Shown here piece by piece: positions 19,581-27,639 of a stretch of 64,000 bases of DNA. The stretch is from assembly GCF_000264295.1 (NCBI RefSeq), contig NZ_AJXT01000018.1, forward strand, positions 1-64,000. The letters are read 5' to 3'. The number at the start of each line of letters is the position of its first letter. The stretch's first letter is position 1. The notes beneath the pieces were generated by a model that had not been told where the DNA came from, made no database searches, and saw only the letters and a list, made by a program, of their open reading frames with translations. The translations under genes were made by a program, and so were the position numbers. This stretch comes from Rhodanobacter spathiphylli B39 (GTDB lineage: Bacteria; Pseudomonadota; Gammaproteobacteria; Xanthomonadales; Rhodanobacteraceae).

Positions 19581-20705
19581 TCAGCCGCGGGGCGCCAGCA
19601 TCGCCGCCGACAGTCCCGCATCCACCAGCGGCGCCGGCAGCGGCAGGCCCAGCGCCAGGTGGGCGCAGGCTTCGCCCATCGCGGCGCTGGTCTGGATGCC
19701 GTAGCCGCCCTGCGCGGCGACCCAGAAGAAGCCGGGCGCATCGGTGGCGAACCCGCCGACCAGGTCGCCGTCGGCGACGAACGAACGCAGGCCGGCCCAG
19801 CTGCGGCGGGGCCGGCGGATCGTCATCGTGGTCGCCTGCTCGATGTTGTGGATGCCCAGCGCGATGTCGTATTCCTCCGGCTGCACGTCGTGCGGCTCGA
19901 CCGGATCGGCGTTCGCGCACGAGCCCAGCAACAGGCCGGCGTCGGGCTTGAAATAGAAGGTTTCGCCGAAGTCGTTGATGAAGGGCCAGCGCGCGGTGGC
20001 CAGCGCCTCGGGCGGATCGAACACGAAGGCGGAGCGCCGCTTCGGCACGATGCCCAGCGGCGCCACGCCGGCGAGCCTGGCCACCTGGTCGACCCAGGCG
20101 CCGGCCGCGTTGACCAGCAACGGCGCGCGGTACGCGTGCTCGCCAGCCTCCACGCGCCAGCCGCCGGCATCGCGCTCGATCGCCCGGATCGCCACGTCCA
20201 CCCGCAACTGGCCGCCGCGGGCGCGCAGCCCGCGCAGGAAACCCTGATGCAATTCGTTGACATCGATGTCGGCCGCGCCCGGCTCGTGCAGGCCGATCTG
20301 CGCAAACTCCGGCCGCAGCACCGGCACGGCGGCCTGCAACTGCGCTGCGTCATGCAGCTCGATGTCGCGCGTGAACGGCCGGATCGCCTCGTACAACGCG
20401 CTGACGTCATCCACCTGCGCCGCGTTGCCGACCAGGGTGGCGCCGCGCGGACCGAGGATGGGCTCGGCGGTGAAGCCGGCCGGCGGCGAAGCCAGGAACG
20501 GCCGGGTGGCGCGGGTCAGTGCACGCACCTGGGCCGAACCATAGGTTTCGCTGAACAGGGCTGCCGAGCGGCCGGTCGAATGCATGCCGGCGTAGGACTC
20601 GCGCTCCAGCACCAGCACGCGCGCATGCGGCGCAAGGAAGTAGGCGACCGAGGCGCCGGCCATGCCGGCACCGATCACGATCACGTCGGTTTCGATCAGA
20701 TCCAT
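19581..20705 (-). CDS. FAD-dependent D-amino acid dehydrogenase, D-arginine dehydrogenase (DauA)-like
   Basis: 374-aa DAO-family flavoprotein with the Rossmann motif [15 protein letters not shown] (G12-x-G14-xx-G17). From memory, it closely resembles Pseudomonas D-arginine dehydrogenase along its length: [49 protein letters not shown] and [21 protein letters not shown]. It would oxidise D-amino acids to 2-oxo acids. The position after HSTGRSAA, a His in DauA as I recall it, is Leu50 here, so substrate choice may differ. It ends the minus-strand cluster of cell-wall peptide genes. Confidence 0.82.
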   Translation of the reverse strand: MDLIETDVIVIGAGMAGASVAYFLAPHARVLVLERESYAGMHSTGRSAALFSETYGSAQVRALTRATRPFLASPPAGFTAEPILGPRGATLVGNAAQVDDVSALYEAIRPFTRDIELHDAAQLQAAVPVLRPEFAQIGLHEPGAADIDVNELHQGFLRGLRARGGQLRVDVAIRAIERDAGGWRVEAGEHAYRAPLLVNAAGAWVDQVARLAGVAPLGIVPKRRSAFVFDPPEALATARWPFINDFGETFYFKPDAGLLLGSCANADPVEPHDVQPEEYDIALGIHNIEQATTMTIRRPRRSWAGLRSFVADGDLVGGFATDAPGFFWVAAQGGYGIQTSAAMGEACAHLALGLPLPAPLVDAGLSAAMLAPRG

Positions 20706-20725
20706 TTCGAGCTCGGGGTTGAAGA

Positions 20726-20746
20726 TGGGGAATGGGGAGCGGGAAA
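20726..20746. repeat. GGGGAAT-like heptad repeat
   Basis: Three degenerate 7-bp units, TGGGGAA-TGGGGAG-CGGGAAA, in the 51-base gap between two genes. The strand-complementary CCCCGTT repeat is at 22864-22884. Confidence 0.6.
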
Positions 20747-20756
20747 GGCGGTGGTT

Positions 20757-22007
20757 CTAGGGCTCTGCTTCGCCATTCCCGACTTGCCGTGACTGACGAT
20801 TGACCACGCTGGTGGCGGCAAGGTCGCCGGTGACGTTGCCCAGGGTGGCCAGCGCGTCGGGAATCGTGTCCACCGCCAGCATCAGGCCCAGCGGACTGAG
20901 CGGCAGGCCCATCGCCTGCGCCACCGGCAGGTTGGTGGCGACGAAGGTGACCTGCCCCGGCAAGCCCACCGAGCCCAGGCTGATCACCACCGCCAGCAGC
21001 GCACCGGCCAGCAACTGCGCGGTGGACAGGTCGACGCCGTAAGCCCAGGCGATGAAAACCGCCGAGGTAACGTACTGCACCGGGCTGGTCAGGCGGAACA
21101 GGCTCACCGCCATCGGCAGCACCAGCGCGGCCACCTGCTTCGGATAACCCAGCCGGCGGTCGGCGCTTTCCAGCATCGCCGGCAACGAGGCCAGCGACGA
21201 CTGCGTGCTGATCGCCACCACCTGCGCCGGCACCAGCGCGGGCACGAAGCGGCGCAGCCGTTCGCCGCCGAAGAACAGCGCCACCGGCAGCATCATCACG
21301 GTGACCGACAGGTACAGCAGGCACTCCACCAGCACGTAGACACCCAGCGCGCTGAGCATGCCCAGCCCGGAACGGGCGCATACCGAAAGGATCAGCGCGA
21401 ACACGCCCAGCGGCGCCACCCACAGCACCCAGCGCACGATCACGATCATCGCGTCGGCGATCGCCTGGAAGAATTCCACCAGCATCGCGCGACGTGCCGA
21501 CTCGATCCGGGTCAGCGCGAAACCCAGGAACAGCGCGAACACCACCAGCGGCAGCATCGCGCTCTGCGCCGCGGCCATGATCGCGTTGCTGGGCACGATC
21601 GCCACCAGCGTATCGATCCAGTTCGGCGCCGCCTGCGCGGCGGCCGGCACGCTGGCGTGATCGAGCGCCACGACCAGGGCGGGATTGTGCGGAAACAGCG
21701 AGAACACCAGCGGCGCGGCCAGCGCCGCGAACAGCGCGCCGCCGGTCAGGATCAGCAGGAAGGTCACGATCGCCCGCCGCGCGATGCGCCCGGACGCCGC
21801 CGCGTCGCTGGCGGTGTTGACGCCCACCACCACCAGCGCCAGCACCAGCGGCACCACGGTCATCTGCAGCGCGTTCAGCCACAGCTTGCCGATCGGCTGC
21901 ACCACGTTGGCCACCTGCAGCGCCGCGGTTTCGTTCCAGCCGGCCAGCAGCAGGCCGATCACCGCGCCCGCGGCCAGTCCGGTCAGCACGCGGGACGTCG
22001 CACTCAT
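20757..22007 (-). CDS. dicarboxylate/amino acid:cation symporter (DAACS family)
   Basis: 416-aa integral membrane protein of the DctA/GltP family. It opens with WLNALQMTVVPLVLALVVVGV, and the transport core includes AISTQSSLASLPAML (serine-rich hairpin), PMAVSLFRLTSPVQY and LMLAVDTIPDALATLGNVTGD. Sodium- or proton-driven uptake of glutamate, aspartate or C4 acids is the family function. Its place beside murein-peptide genes suggests uptake of glutamate or a D-amino acid. It overlaps the preceding gene by four bases (ATGA). Confidence 0.88.
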   Translation of the reverse strand: MSATSRVLTGLAAGAVIGLLLAGWNETAALQVANVVQPIGKLWLNALQMTVVPLVLALVVVGVNTASDAAASGRIARRAIVTFLLILTGGALFAALAAPLVFSLFPHNPALVVALDHASVPAAAQAAPNWIDTLVAIVPSNAIMAAAQSAMLPLVVFALFLGFALTRIESARRAMLVEFFQAIADAMIVIVRWVLWVAPLGVFALILSVCARSGLGMLSALGVYVLVECLLYLSVTVMMLPVALFFGGERLRRFVPALVPAQVVAISTQSSLASLPAMLESADRRLGYPKQVAALVLPMAVSLFRLTSPVQYVTSAVFIAWAYGVDLSTAQLLAGALLAVVISLGSVGLPGQVTFVATNLPVAQAMGLPLSPLGLMLAVDTIPDALATLGNVTGDLAATSVVNRQSRQVGNGEAEP

Positions 22008-22789
22008 CGGGCGGCATCCGTGGCGGCGAAGGCCGGCAACTGCCATGCCGTGCGCAGGCGCTCGTACTCGCCCTGCGGCAGCAGCACGAACACCGGATGA
22101 TCTTCCGGCTTCAGCCACGCCAGCAGCGACTGCATCACCGCCGGCGTCATCGCGGTGCAGCCGGCGGTGGCGTCGCTGGGCGACTTCCACAGGTGGGCGA
22201 AGATGCAGCTGCCGGCCTGCGGAACGTTCGCGGGGTTCTGCTCGATCACGAAGCCCATGCGGTAGCGCTGGTCGCCGTACGCGTGCAGGTCGCGCCGCAT
22301 CGGCTCGGTGGAACCCTTGACCGCCGCGGCGCCGACCACGCTGGCGTCGACGATGCGGTTGTAATGCTTCGCGCCGCTGACGTCGACGCAGTATTCGGTG
22401 GCGTTGAGCGCCAGGTACGGCATCGCGGTGTCGACGCTGGCGGCATAACCGAAGCTGTCGCCGATGCGGAACACCCCGGCCGGGCTGCGGTTGTCGCCCT
22501 CGCGCTTGACCGGGCCGCCCCCGTCGGTCTGCGGCGCGTTCAGCCCCAGGCCCCAGCCGGCACCGTTCTTGCCGACGGTCACCGGCACCGCGGCGCGCAC
22601 TTCGCGCCAGCCATCGCCTGCCCGCTCGAACGTGCGCAGCGTGCCATGGTCCACGTTCCAGCCGGCCGTGGTCACCACGATCATCTGGCGCGCGTCATGC
22701 CACGGCGTCTTCGCCGTGCCGGCGTGCGCGACGCCGGCGAGGGTGACGGCGAACGTCAGCAAGGCAAGGGTTCGGCGGTTATCAGTCAT
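22004..22789 (-). CDS. secreted L,D-transpeptidase (YkuD)-like protein
   Basis: 261-aa exported protein with a signal peptide cleaved after about AHA (residue 23). The catalytic motif of the YkuD fold is visible as H199 in FAHLWKSPS and C211 in ATAGCTAM. Family enzymes form or cleave L,D-peptide bonds in murein or attach lipoproteins. This variant has no LysM or SPOR domain. It precedes the symporter gene and follows the RpiR gene after about 100 bases, so it may be a separate start within the cluster. Confidence 0.8.
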   Translation of the reverse strand: MTDNRRTLALLTFAVTLAGVAHAGTAKTPWHDARQMIVVTTAGWNVDHGTLRTFERAGDGWREVRAAVPVTVGKNGAGWGLGLNAPQTDGGGPVKREGDNRSPAGVFRIGDSFGYAASVDTAMPYLALNATEYCVDVSGAKHYNRIVDASVVGAAAVKGSTEPMRRDLHAYGDQRYRMGFVIEQNPANVPQAGSCIFAHLWKSPSDATAGCTAMTPAVMQSLLAWLKPEDHPVFVLLPQGEYERLRTAWQLPAFAATDAAR

Positions 22790-22863
22790 CAGCTTTCCAT
22801 CCGGTAAACCATCATCATCCGGTCATCTGCAGGAGCATCACCGGCAAACGGGCTCCTGCCACT

Positions 22864-22884
22864 CCCCGTTCCCCGTTCCCCGTT
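22864..22884. repeat. three perfect CCCCGTT heptads
   Basis: Three exact tandem copies of CCCCGTT, followed by CCCGG, 8 bases past the stop of the RpiR gene. Related heptads occur at 20726-20746. The rest of 22790-22892 holds no recognised feature. Confidence 0.75.
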
Positions 22885-22892
22885 CCCGGCCT

Positions 22893-23741
22893 TCAAGGCT
22901 CCAGCATCAGCTGGATGCGATCGAGGTTGGCCAGCAGTTGCGCGTGCCGGTCGTCGCCGCCTTCGCACAGCTGCACGAACAGGCCGTCCAGCAGGTGCTG
23001 CAGCGCCGACTGGTACAGCAGCGGCTGGATGTACGGCAGCTCGTCGTGGGCGGACACCACCAGGGCGAGGTCGGCCAGCGTGCGCAGTGGGTTGGCGGTG
23101 TGCCGGGTCACCGTGATCACCTGGCCACGGCGCTCACGGAAGTAGCGGGCGATCTTGCCCAGCGCCGGATGGTTGCCGTGCTCGGAGAACACCAGCAGCA
23201 CGTCGCCGGCGCCGGCGACGGAGATGTTGGCGGTCATCCGCGCGGTGTCGAAATTGTGCACGGTCAGGATGCCCAGCAGCGACAGCCGCAGCGCGAAGTT
23301 GCGCGCGTAGATGTCGTCTTCGCCCAGGCCGATGATGAACACCTTGCCGCTGCGGCCCGCCAAGGCGATCGCCTCGGCCACCGCCTGCAGCGTTTCCGGC
23401 GGGTTGATCAGCCGGGTCGCCTCCTCGGCCTCGGACTTGCGCCGCCACAGGGTCGAGCCACCGGCATCGCCGTCGCTGGCCGTCGCCAGCTGCGGTGCGT
23501 CGCTGTTGTCGGCGCGGGCGATCGCCTCGCCCACCGAATACTTGAGATCCGGATAGCCCTTGAAACCCAGCTTCTGGGTGAACTTCACCACGCTGGACTG
23601 GCTGATGCCCAGCGCATTGGCCAGTTGTTGCGAGGAGTAGTCGCGCAGCAGCTGCGCGTTCTCCAGCACGAAGTCGGCGATGCGCCGCTCCACTGCCGAC
23701 ATCTGGTCGCGTTCCGAACGGATTTTGACCAGCGGCGACAT
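22893..23741 (-). CDS. RpiR/MurR family transcriptional regulator
   Basis: 282-aa regulator with an N-terminal RpiR helix-turn-helix (residues 1-75, including SSQQLANALGISQSSVVKFTQKLGFKGYPDLK) and a C-terminal SIS sugar-phosphate domain (about 120-255, FIIGLGEDD). The best known relative by context is MurR, which senses MurNAc 6-phosphate. It is coupled to the epimerase gene (TGATG junction), so it probably regulates the murein-peptide cluster from within. Confidence 0.88.
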   Translation of the reverse strand: MSPLVKIRSERDQMSAVERRIADFVLENAQLLRDYSSQQLANALGISQSSVVKFTQKLGFKGYPDLKYSVGEAIARADNSDAPQLATASDGDAGGSTLWRRKSEAEEATRLINPPETLQAVAEAIALAGRSGKVFIIGLGEDDIYARNFALRLSLLGILTVHNFDTARMTANISVAGAGDVLLVFSEHGNHPALGKIARYFRERRGQVITVTRHTANPLRTLADLALVVSAHDELPYIQPLLYQSALQHLLDGLFVQLCEGGDDRHAQLLANLDRIQLMLEP

Positions 23742-24838
23742 CAGTCTTCGATCCTCTCCAGGCCCCGTATCTCGCGGATGCCCAGGCCGGGTGCGTCCGT
23801 CACCGAGATCTCCGATTCGTTGAAGATTACCCCACCGTCGACCGGGTTGAACTGGCCCAGCGAAGGTCCGTCGAGGTCGATCTTGGTGATCACGTCGGCC
23901 TTGGCCACCGCCACGTGCACGGCGGCCGCCACGCTGATGCTGGTCTCCAGCATGCAGCCGATCATGCATTCGATGCCGTGCATGCCGGCGATGTCGGCTA
24001 TGCGGATCGCGTTGGAGATGCCGCCGGTCTTCATCAGCTTGATGTTGATGATGTCGGCCGCGCGCAGGCGGATCAGCTCGATCACCTCCATCGGACCGAA
24101 CACGCTCTCGTCGGCCATCACCGGCGTGTGCACGCGTTCGGTGACGTAGCGCATGCCGGCCAGGTCGCGCGCCTTCACCGGCTGCTCGATCAGCTCCAGC
24201 TTGATGCCGGCGTCTTCCAGCGTCTGCAAGGCGTACACCGCCTGCTTGGCGGTCCAGCCCTGGTTCGCGTCCAGCCGCAGCAGCGCGCGGCCTTCGACTG
24301 CGGCGTAGATCGCCTTGACCCGCTCGATGTCGACGCCGATGTCCTTGCCGACCTTGATCTTCAGCGACTCGAAGCCGCGCTCCACCGCCGAGATCGAGTC
24401 GGCCACCATCTTGTCGATGTAGTCGACGCTGATGGTGATGTCGGTGGTGATCACCGGATCGCCGCCGCCGAGCAGCTTGTACAGCGGCGCGTTGTAGAGC
24501 TGGCCCCACAGGTCGTACACCGCGATCTCCACCGCCGCCTTGGCGCTGGTGTTCTTCTCCATCGAGGACTGGATCAGCTGGGTGATGTGGTTGAGGTTGG
24601 CGATCTCCTGGCCGATCAGCCGCGGCGAAATGTAGTGCCGGATCGCGTCGATGATCGAGCCGTGGGTGTCACCGGTGATCACCGCGGTGGCCGGCGCTTC
24701 GCCATAGCCGATCTCGCCGCTGTCGGTGTGCACCATCACCACGATGTCTTCCACCGTGGAGACGGTACGCAGGGCCGTCTTGAACGGGGTCTTCAGCGGC
24801 ACCCGCAGCATGCCGAACTGGATGTCGGTGATTTTCAT
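23741..24838 (-). CDS. L-Ala-D/L-Glu epimerase (enolase superfamily)
   Basis: 365-aa cytoplasmic enzyme of the muconate lactonising subgroup. It has the KxK pair K160-I-K162, metal ligands D190 (LRLDAN), E218 (IEQP) and D243 (MADES), and the opposing lysine K267 (INIKLMKTGG). It is predicted to convert L-Ala-D-Glu from murein peptides into L-Ala-L-Glu, which ordinary dipeptidases can cleave. Dipeptide specificity within this family varies. The neighbours (NlpC/P60, DUF819, RpiR) support the murein role. ATG 24838 is preferred to the TTG two codons upstream. Confidence 0.87.
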   Translation of the reverse strand: MKITDIQFGMLRVPLKTPFKTALRTVSTVEDIVVMVHTDSGEIGYGEAPATAVITGDTHGSIIDAIRHYISPRLIGQEIANLNHITQLIQSSMEKNTSAKAAVEIAVYDLWGQLYNAPLYKLLGGGDPVITTDITISVDYIDKMVADSISAVERGFESLKIKVGKDIGVDIERVKAIYAAVEGRALLRLDANQGWTAKQAVYALQTLEDAGIKLELIEQPVKARDLAGMRYVTERVHTPVMADESVFGPMEVIELIRLRAADIINIKLMKTGGISNAIRIADIAGMHGIECMIGCMLETSISVAAAVHVAVAKADVITKIDLDGPSLGQFNPVDGGVIFNESEISVTDAPGLGIREIRGLERIED

Positions 24839-24886
24839 GGGCAAACCTTCATGGAATCCGTGTCCTTGTTTTTGTTGCAGGCGGGC

Positions 24887-26296
24887 TCAATGACGGATGC
24901 GCACGATGCTGGTCATGCGGTCGACAAAGGTCTGCTTGTCGTTGTAGAGCATCGGCAGCAACGGCGTCACCGATACCGCGTTGAGCTTGACATGGGCCTT
25001 GCTGCCATCGGCCTTGCGATAGCTCATGCCGCCCACGTCGTGGATCACCCAGGGCTGTCCCTTGTACTGGCCGATCACCATCATCACGTGGCCCGGGATG
25101 TAGACCAGGTCGCCCACCTGCAGTTCATGCGCGGCCTTGAGGCGTGCCTCGCGGCTGTCCTTGTCGGTGAACAGCCGATGCTCCAGCGCCGGGCTGATCG
25201 ACTGCTTGCTGGTATCGCGCGGCATCTGCACGCCCATGCTGCGATACACGTCGGAAACAAAGCCGCTGCAGTCGCGGCCGTCGTACGCATGCCCCCAGCC
25301 GTAGCGCTCGCCGAGGAACTTGAAAGCCTGGTGGAGGATGTTGGCCGGGGTCAGCGGCAGGTAGTCGCCGGCCGTGTCGGTGTTCTTCTGCAGCAGCGCG
25401 GGCGAGAACTGCAGCTTGCCGGCGGCATCGCGCCACGGCAGTTCCAGCGTGTACGCGGCGTACGCCGTTTGCCCGTTGACCGGCTGGTCCGGCGCCAGGC
25501 CGCCGGCCAGCGGCACGCGCGTGCTCATGTCCAGTTGCAGCTGCGACAGCTCGGGACGTTCGCGGGTGAACACCGTGCGCTCGCTGGCTCCGGTGATCAC
25601 CCGGTACGGCGACTTGTCGACGTAACCGAAGACCTGCCCCGCGCTGCCCTCGGCCACGTTCTCCGCCTTCGTCCACGCGGCGTAGCGCGGGCTCAGCACG
25701 AACAGCCACCGGCCGTCGGCACTGGCATGTGCGATCACCACCGGCACGCCGGGGAACTCGGCAGTTTCCTGGAAGCGGTCGATGTCGGTGTCATCGTTCG
25801 AGCTGAACACGCGCAGGTCGGTCGGAAACGCGCGGAACGCGGCGCGCTGCACGATCAGTCCGTAACGTGTGGGCTGGCTGGCCGGGACCTTGTCCAGGGC
25901 GAGATCCGCCACCAGCGCATCGAACGTCGCCGACGGCACCGGCTTGCCCTCGACGTCGTAGCGCTGGTGCGTGGGGCGCTCCGAAACATGCGTGATCCAG
26001 CCACTGACCTGCTCGCGGGAGAGCGTGGCCGGCAGCTTGCGCAGGTCGTGCATCGACGGGTCGAGCTGCAGCAGCTTCGCGTTCTCCGCCTCGATCGTGG
26101 CGCGATCCATGATCACCCGGTCGGGCTGCGCCTGCAGGCCGATCCAGAACTGCGGGGTCAGCTGCGCCTCGCCCACGCCCAGCACGCCCGACGGCGGTAT
26201 GGTCAGCGCGTCATTCGCCTCGCGCGCCTGCAGCGGTGCGCCGGCGAAGGCGAAGGCGAAGGCAAGCACGCTGGCGGCAATCAGGGAAAATCGCAT
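24887..26296 (-). CDS. SH3/NlpC-P60 murein endopeptidase
   Basis: 469-aa exported cysteine peptidase. There is a signal peptide (about residues 1-24, ending LQA), a long N-terminal region with SH3-like segments, and a C-terminal NlpC/P60 domain with the triad C343 (GRDCSGF), H403 (IPGHVMMV) and H419 (VIHDVGG). Relatives cut the gamma-D-Glu-DAP bond in murein peptides, releasing L-Ala-D-Glu, exactly the substrate of the epimerase encoded 48 bases downstream. It lies in the same minus-strand unit as the DUF819 permease. Confidence 0.87.
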   Translation of the reverse strand: MRFSLIAASVLAFAFAFAGAPLQAREANDALTIPPSGVLGVGEAQLTPQFWIGLQAQPDRVIMDRATIEAENAKLLQLDPSMHDLRKLPATLSREQVSGWITHVSERPTHQRYDVEGKPVPSATFDALVADLALDKVPASQPTRYGLIVQRAAFRAFPTDLRVFSSNDDTDIDRFQETAEFPGVPVVIAHASADGRWLFVLSPRYAAWTKAENVAEGSAGQVFGYVDKSPYRVITGASERTVFTRERPELSQLQLDMSTRVPLAGGLAPDQPVNGQTAYAAYTLELPWRDAAGKLQFSPALLQKNTDTAGDYLPLTPANILHQAFKFLGERYGWGHAYDGRDCSGFVSDVYRSMGVQMPRDTSKQSISPALEHRLFTDKDSREARLKAAHELQVGDLVYIPGHVMMVIGQYKGQPWVIHDVGGMSYRKADGSKAHVKLNAVSVTPLLPMLYNDKQTFVDRMTSIVRIRH

Positions 26297-26322
26297 CGTT
26301 CCGGTCCTGTATCGAATACGCG

Positions 26323-27480
26323 TCACGGTAGCGCCAGTGTCGACATGATCGTCGCCACCAGCAGGCCGAAACCGGTGCCCAGGATGTAACCGAGCAAGGC
26401 CAGCAGGATACCCACCGGCACCAGCGCGGCCGAATAGCTGGCCGCCAGGATCGGCGTGGCGGCCACGCCACCAATATGCGCCAGCGAGGAGATGCCGCAC
26501 AGGTAGAGATCGAAGCGGAACAGCTTGGCGAAGCCGACCAGCAGCACCGCGTGGATCGCGATGACGGTGGCTCCGCACAGCAGGTACAGCGGCGCCGCGG
26601 CGATGCCGTGGAAATTGCTCTGCGAGGCCAGCACCGCCACCACGCTGATCAGCATCGCGCTGGAAATCGTGCCGGCGCCGGGAAACCGCGCCAGCGGCGT
26701 ATGCGCCACCACCAGCCCGCAACCGGTGGCCAGCAGGATGGTCCAGGTGGTGGCGCTGACCATGCCCGACACCGGCAGCCAGCCGGCCAGCCAGCCCGAC
26801 AGCGCCGCCACTGCCAGCGCCATGCCCAGCCACAGCAGCACGCTGTCGTAGGTGGTCGGCGCGCTGGTCTTCGGCTCGGCCAGCGGGATGTCGCCGCTGG
26901 ACCTGGCCCGGGTCCAGCGGTTGAACGCCGGTGCCAGCCGTGCCACCGAGAACAGCACCACCACCCACATCGAGTAGCACAGCGCATCGGTCAGCAGCGA
27001 CATCGCCAGCAGGTCGTCGGGCATGGCGATCGCCTGCTTCACCGCGATCATGTTGGCGGTGCCGCCGACCCAGCTGCCGGACAGCGCGGCCAGTGGCTGC
27101 CACTGGTTGCCCGGCAACCAGTGGCGATAGATCAGGAAGCTGGCGATGAAGGCCACGAACAGGCTGACCGAGGTGCAGGCGAACACCCCCAGCACGCGCG
27201 GCCCCAGCCGCCAGATCGCGCGCAGGTCGCAGTTGATCATCAGCAGGAACAGCAGCGCCGGCACCATGTGCGACACCAGCATCGACTGCGCCGCCTTGAT
27301 CTCGGCATTGACCTGCCACAGCCCCGACACCGCCAGCGCGGTGACCAGCAGGTAGGTCAGCACGATCGGCGGCAGCACCGAGAAGATCTTCCAGCCGAAG
27401 CGGCGCTCGATCGCCGGAAACAGCCCCGCGACCAGCAACATCAGCGCCAGATAAGGCCAGACCGTATGGATCACGTGCAC
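26323..27480 (-). CDS. DUF819 family integral membrane permease
   Basis: 385-aa protein with about ten membrane helices and the DUF819/YjcL signature GSWVGGTANMIAVKQA. The function is not established biochemically. Its association with L-Ala-D/L-Glu epimerase and NlpC/P60 genes suggests uptake of murein dipeptides across the inner membrane. GTG at 27480 (with GAGGGG just upstream) or GTG at 27474 is the start. It is first in the minus-strand unit that reads away from a shared divergent promoter region. Confidence 0.82.
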   Translation of the reverse strand: MHVIHTVWPYLALMLLVAGLFPAIERRFGWKIFSVLPPIVLTYLLVTALAVSGLWQVNAEIKAAQSMLVSHMVPALLFLLMINCDLRAIWRLGPRVLGVFACTSVSLFVAFIASFLIYRHWLPGNQWQPLAALSGSWVGGTANMIAVKQAIAMPDDLLAMSLLTDALCYSMWVVVLFSVARLAPAFNRWTRARSSGDIPLAEPKTSAPTTYDSVLLWLGMALAVAALSGWLAGWLPVSGMVSATTWTILLATGCGLVVAHTPLARFPGAGTISSAMLISVVAVLASQSNFHGIAAAPLYLLCGATVIAIHAVLLVGFAKLFRFDLYLCGISSLAHIGGVAATPILAASYSAALVPVGILLALLGYILGTGFGLLVATIMSTLALP

Positions 27481-27549
27481 CCCCTCGTGGATCGTTTGCG
27501 GGCATCCACAGGCTGACGGTGTGCGGCCAGCAAGGAATAGCTGATTCTT

Positions 27550-27561
27550 GTTGAGTTCAAC
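27550..27561. promoter_or_regulatory. candidate operator GTTGA-GT-TCAAC in the divergent promoter region
   Basis: A perfect inverted repeat GTTGA/TCAAC with a 2-base centre lies between the two divergent units of the murein-peptide locus. It overlaps the start region of the minus-strand promoter (TTGCAA, 16 bases, TATGCT read on the minus strand, 27591-27564). RpiR-type regulators bind such dyads. Confidence 0.35.
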
Positions 27562-27575
27562 CGAAGCATAAATTA

Positions 27576-27604
27576 TTGACCGGCATTTGCAAGCGTGTTA
27601 CACA
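27576..27604 (+). promoter_or_regulatory. promoter of the transglutaminase/TonB-receptor unit
   Basis: TTGACC at 27576-27581, 17 bases, then TACACA at 27599-27604, 36 bases before the ATG at 27640. It overlaps the oppositely directed promoter of the DUF819 unit. Confidence 0.5.
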
Positions 27605-27639
27605 ACCGTTTCAGGGGTCAATCGCGGGGACGTTTGTCG

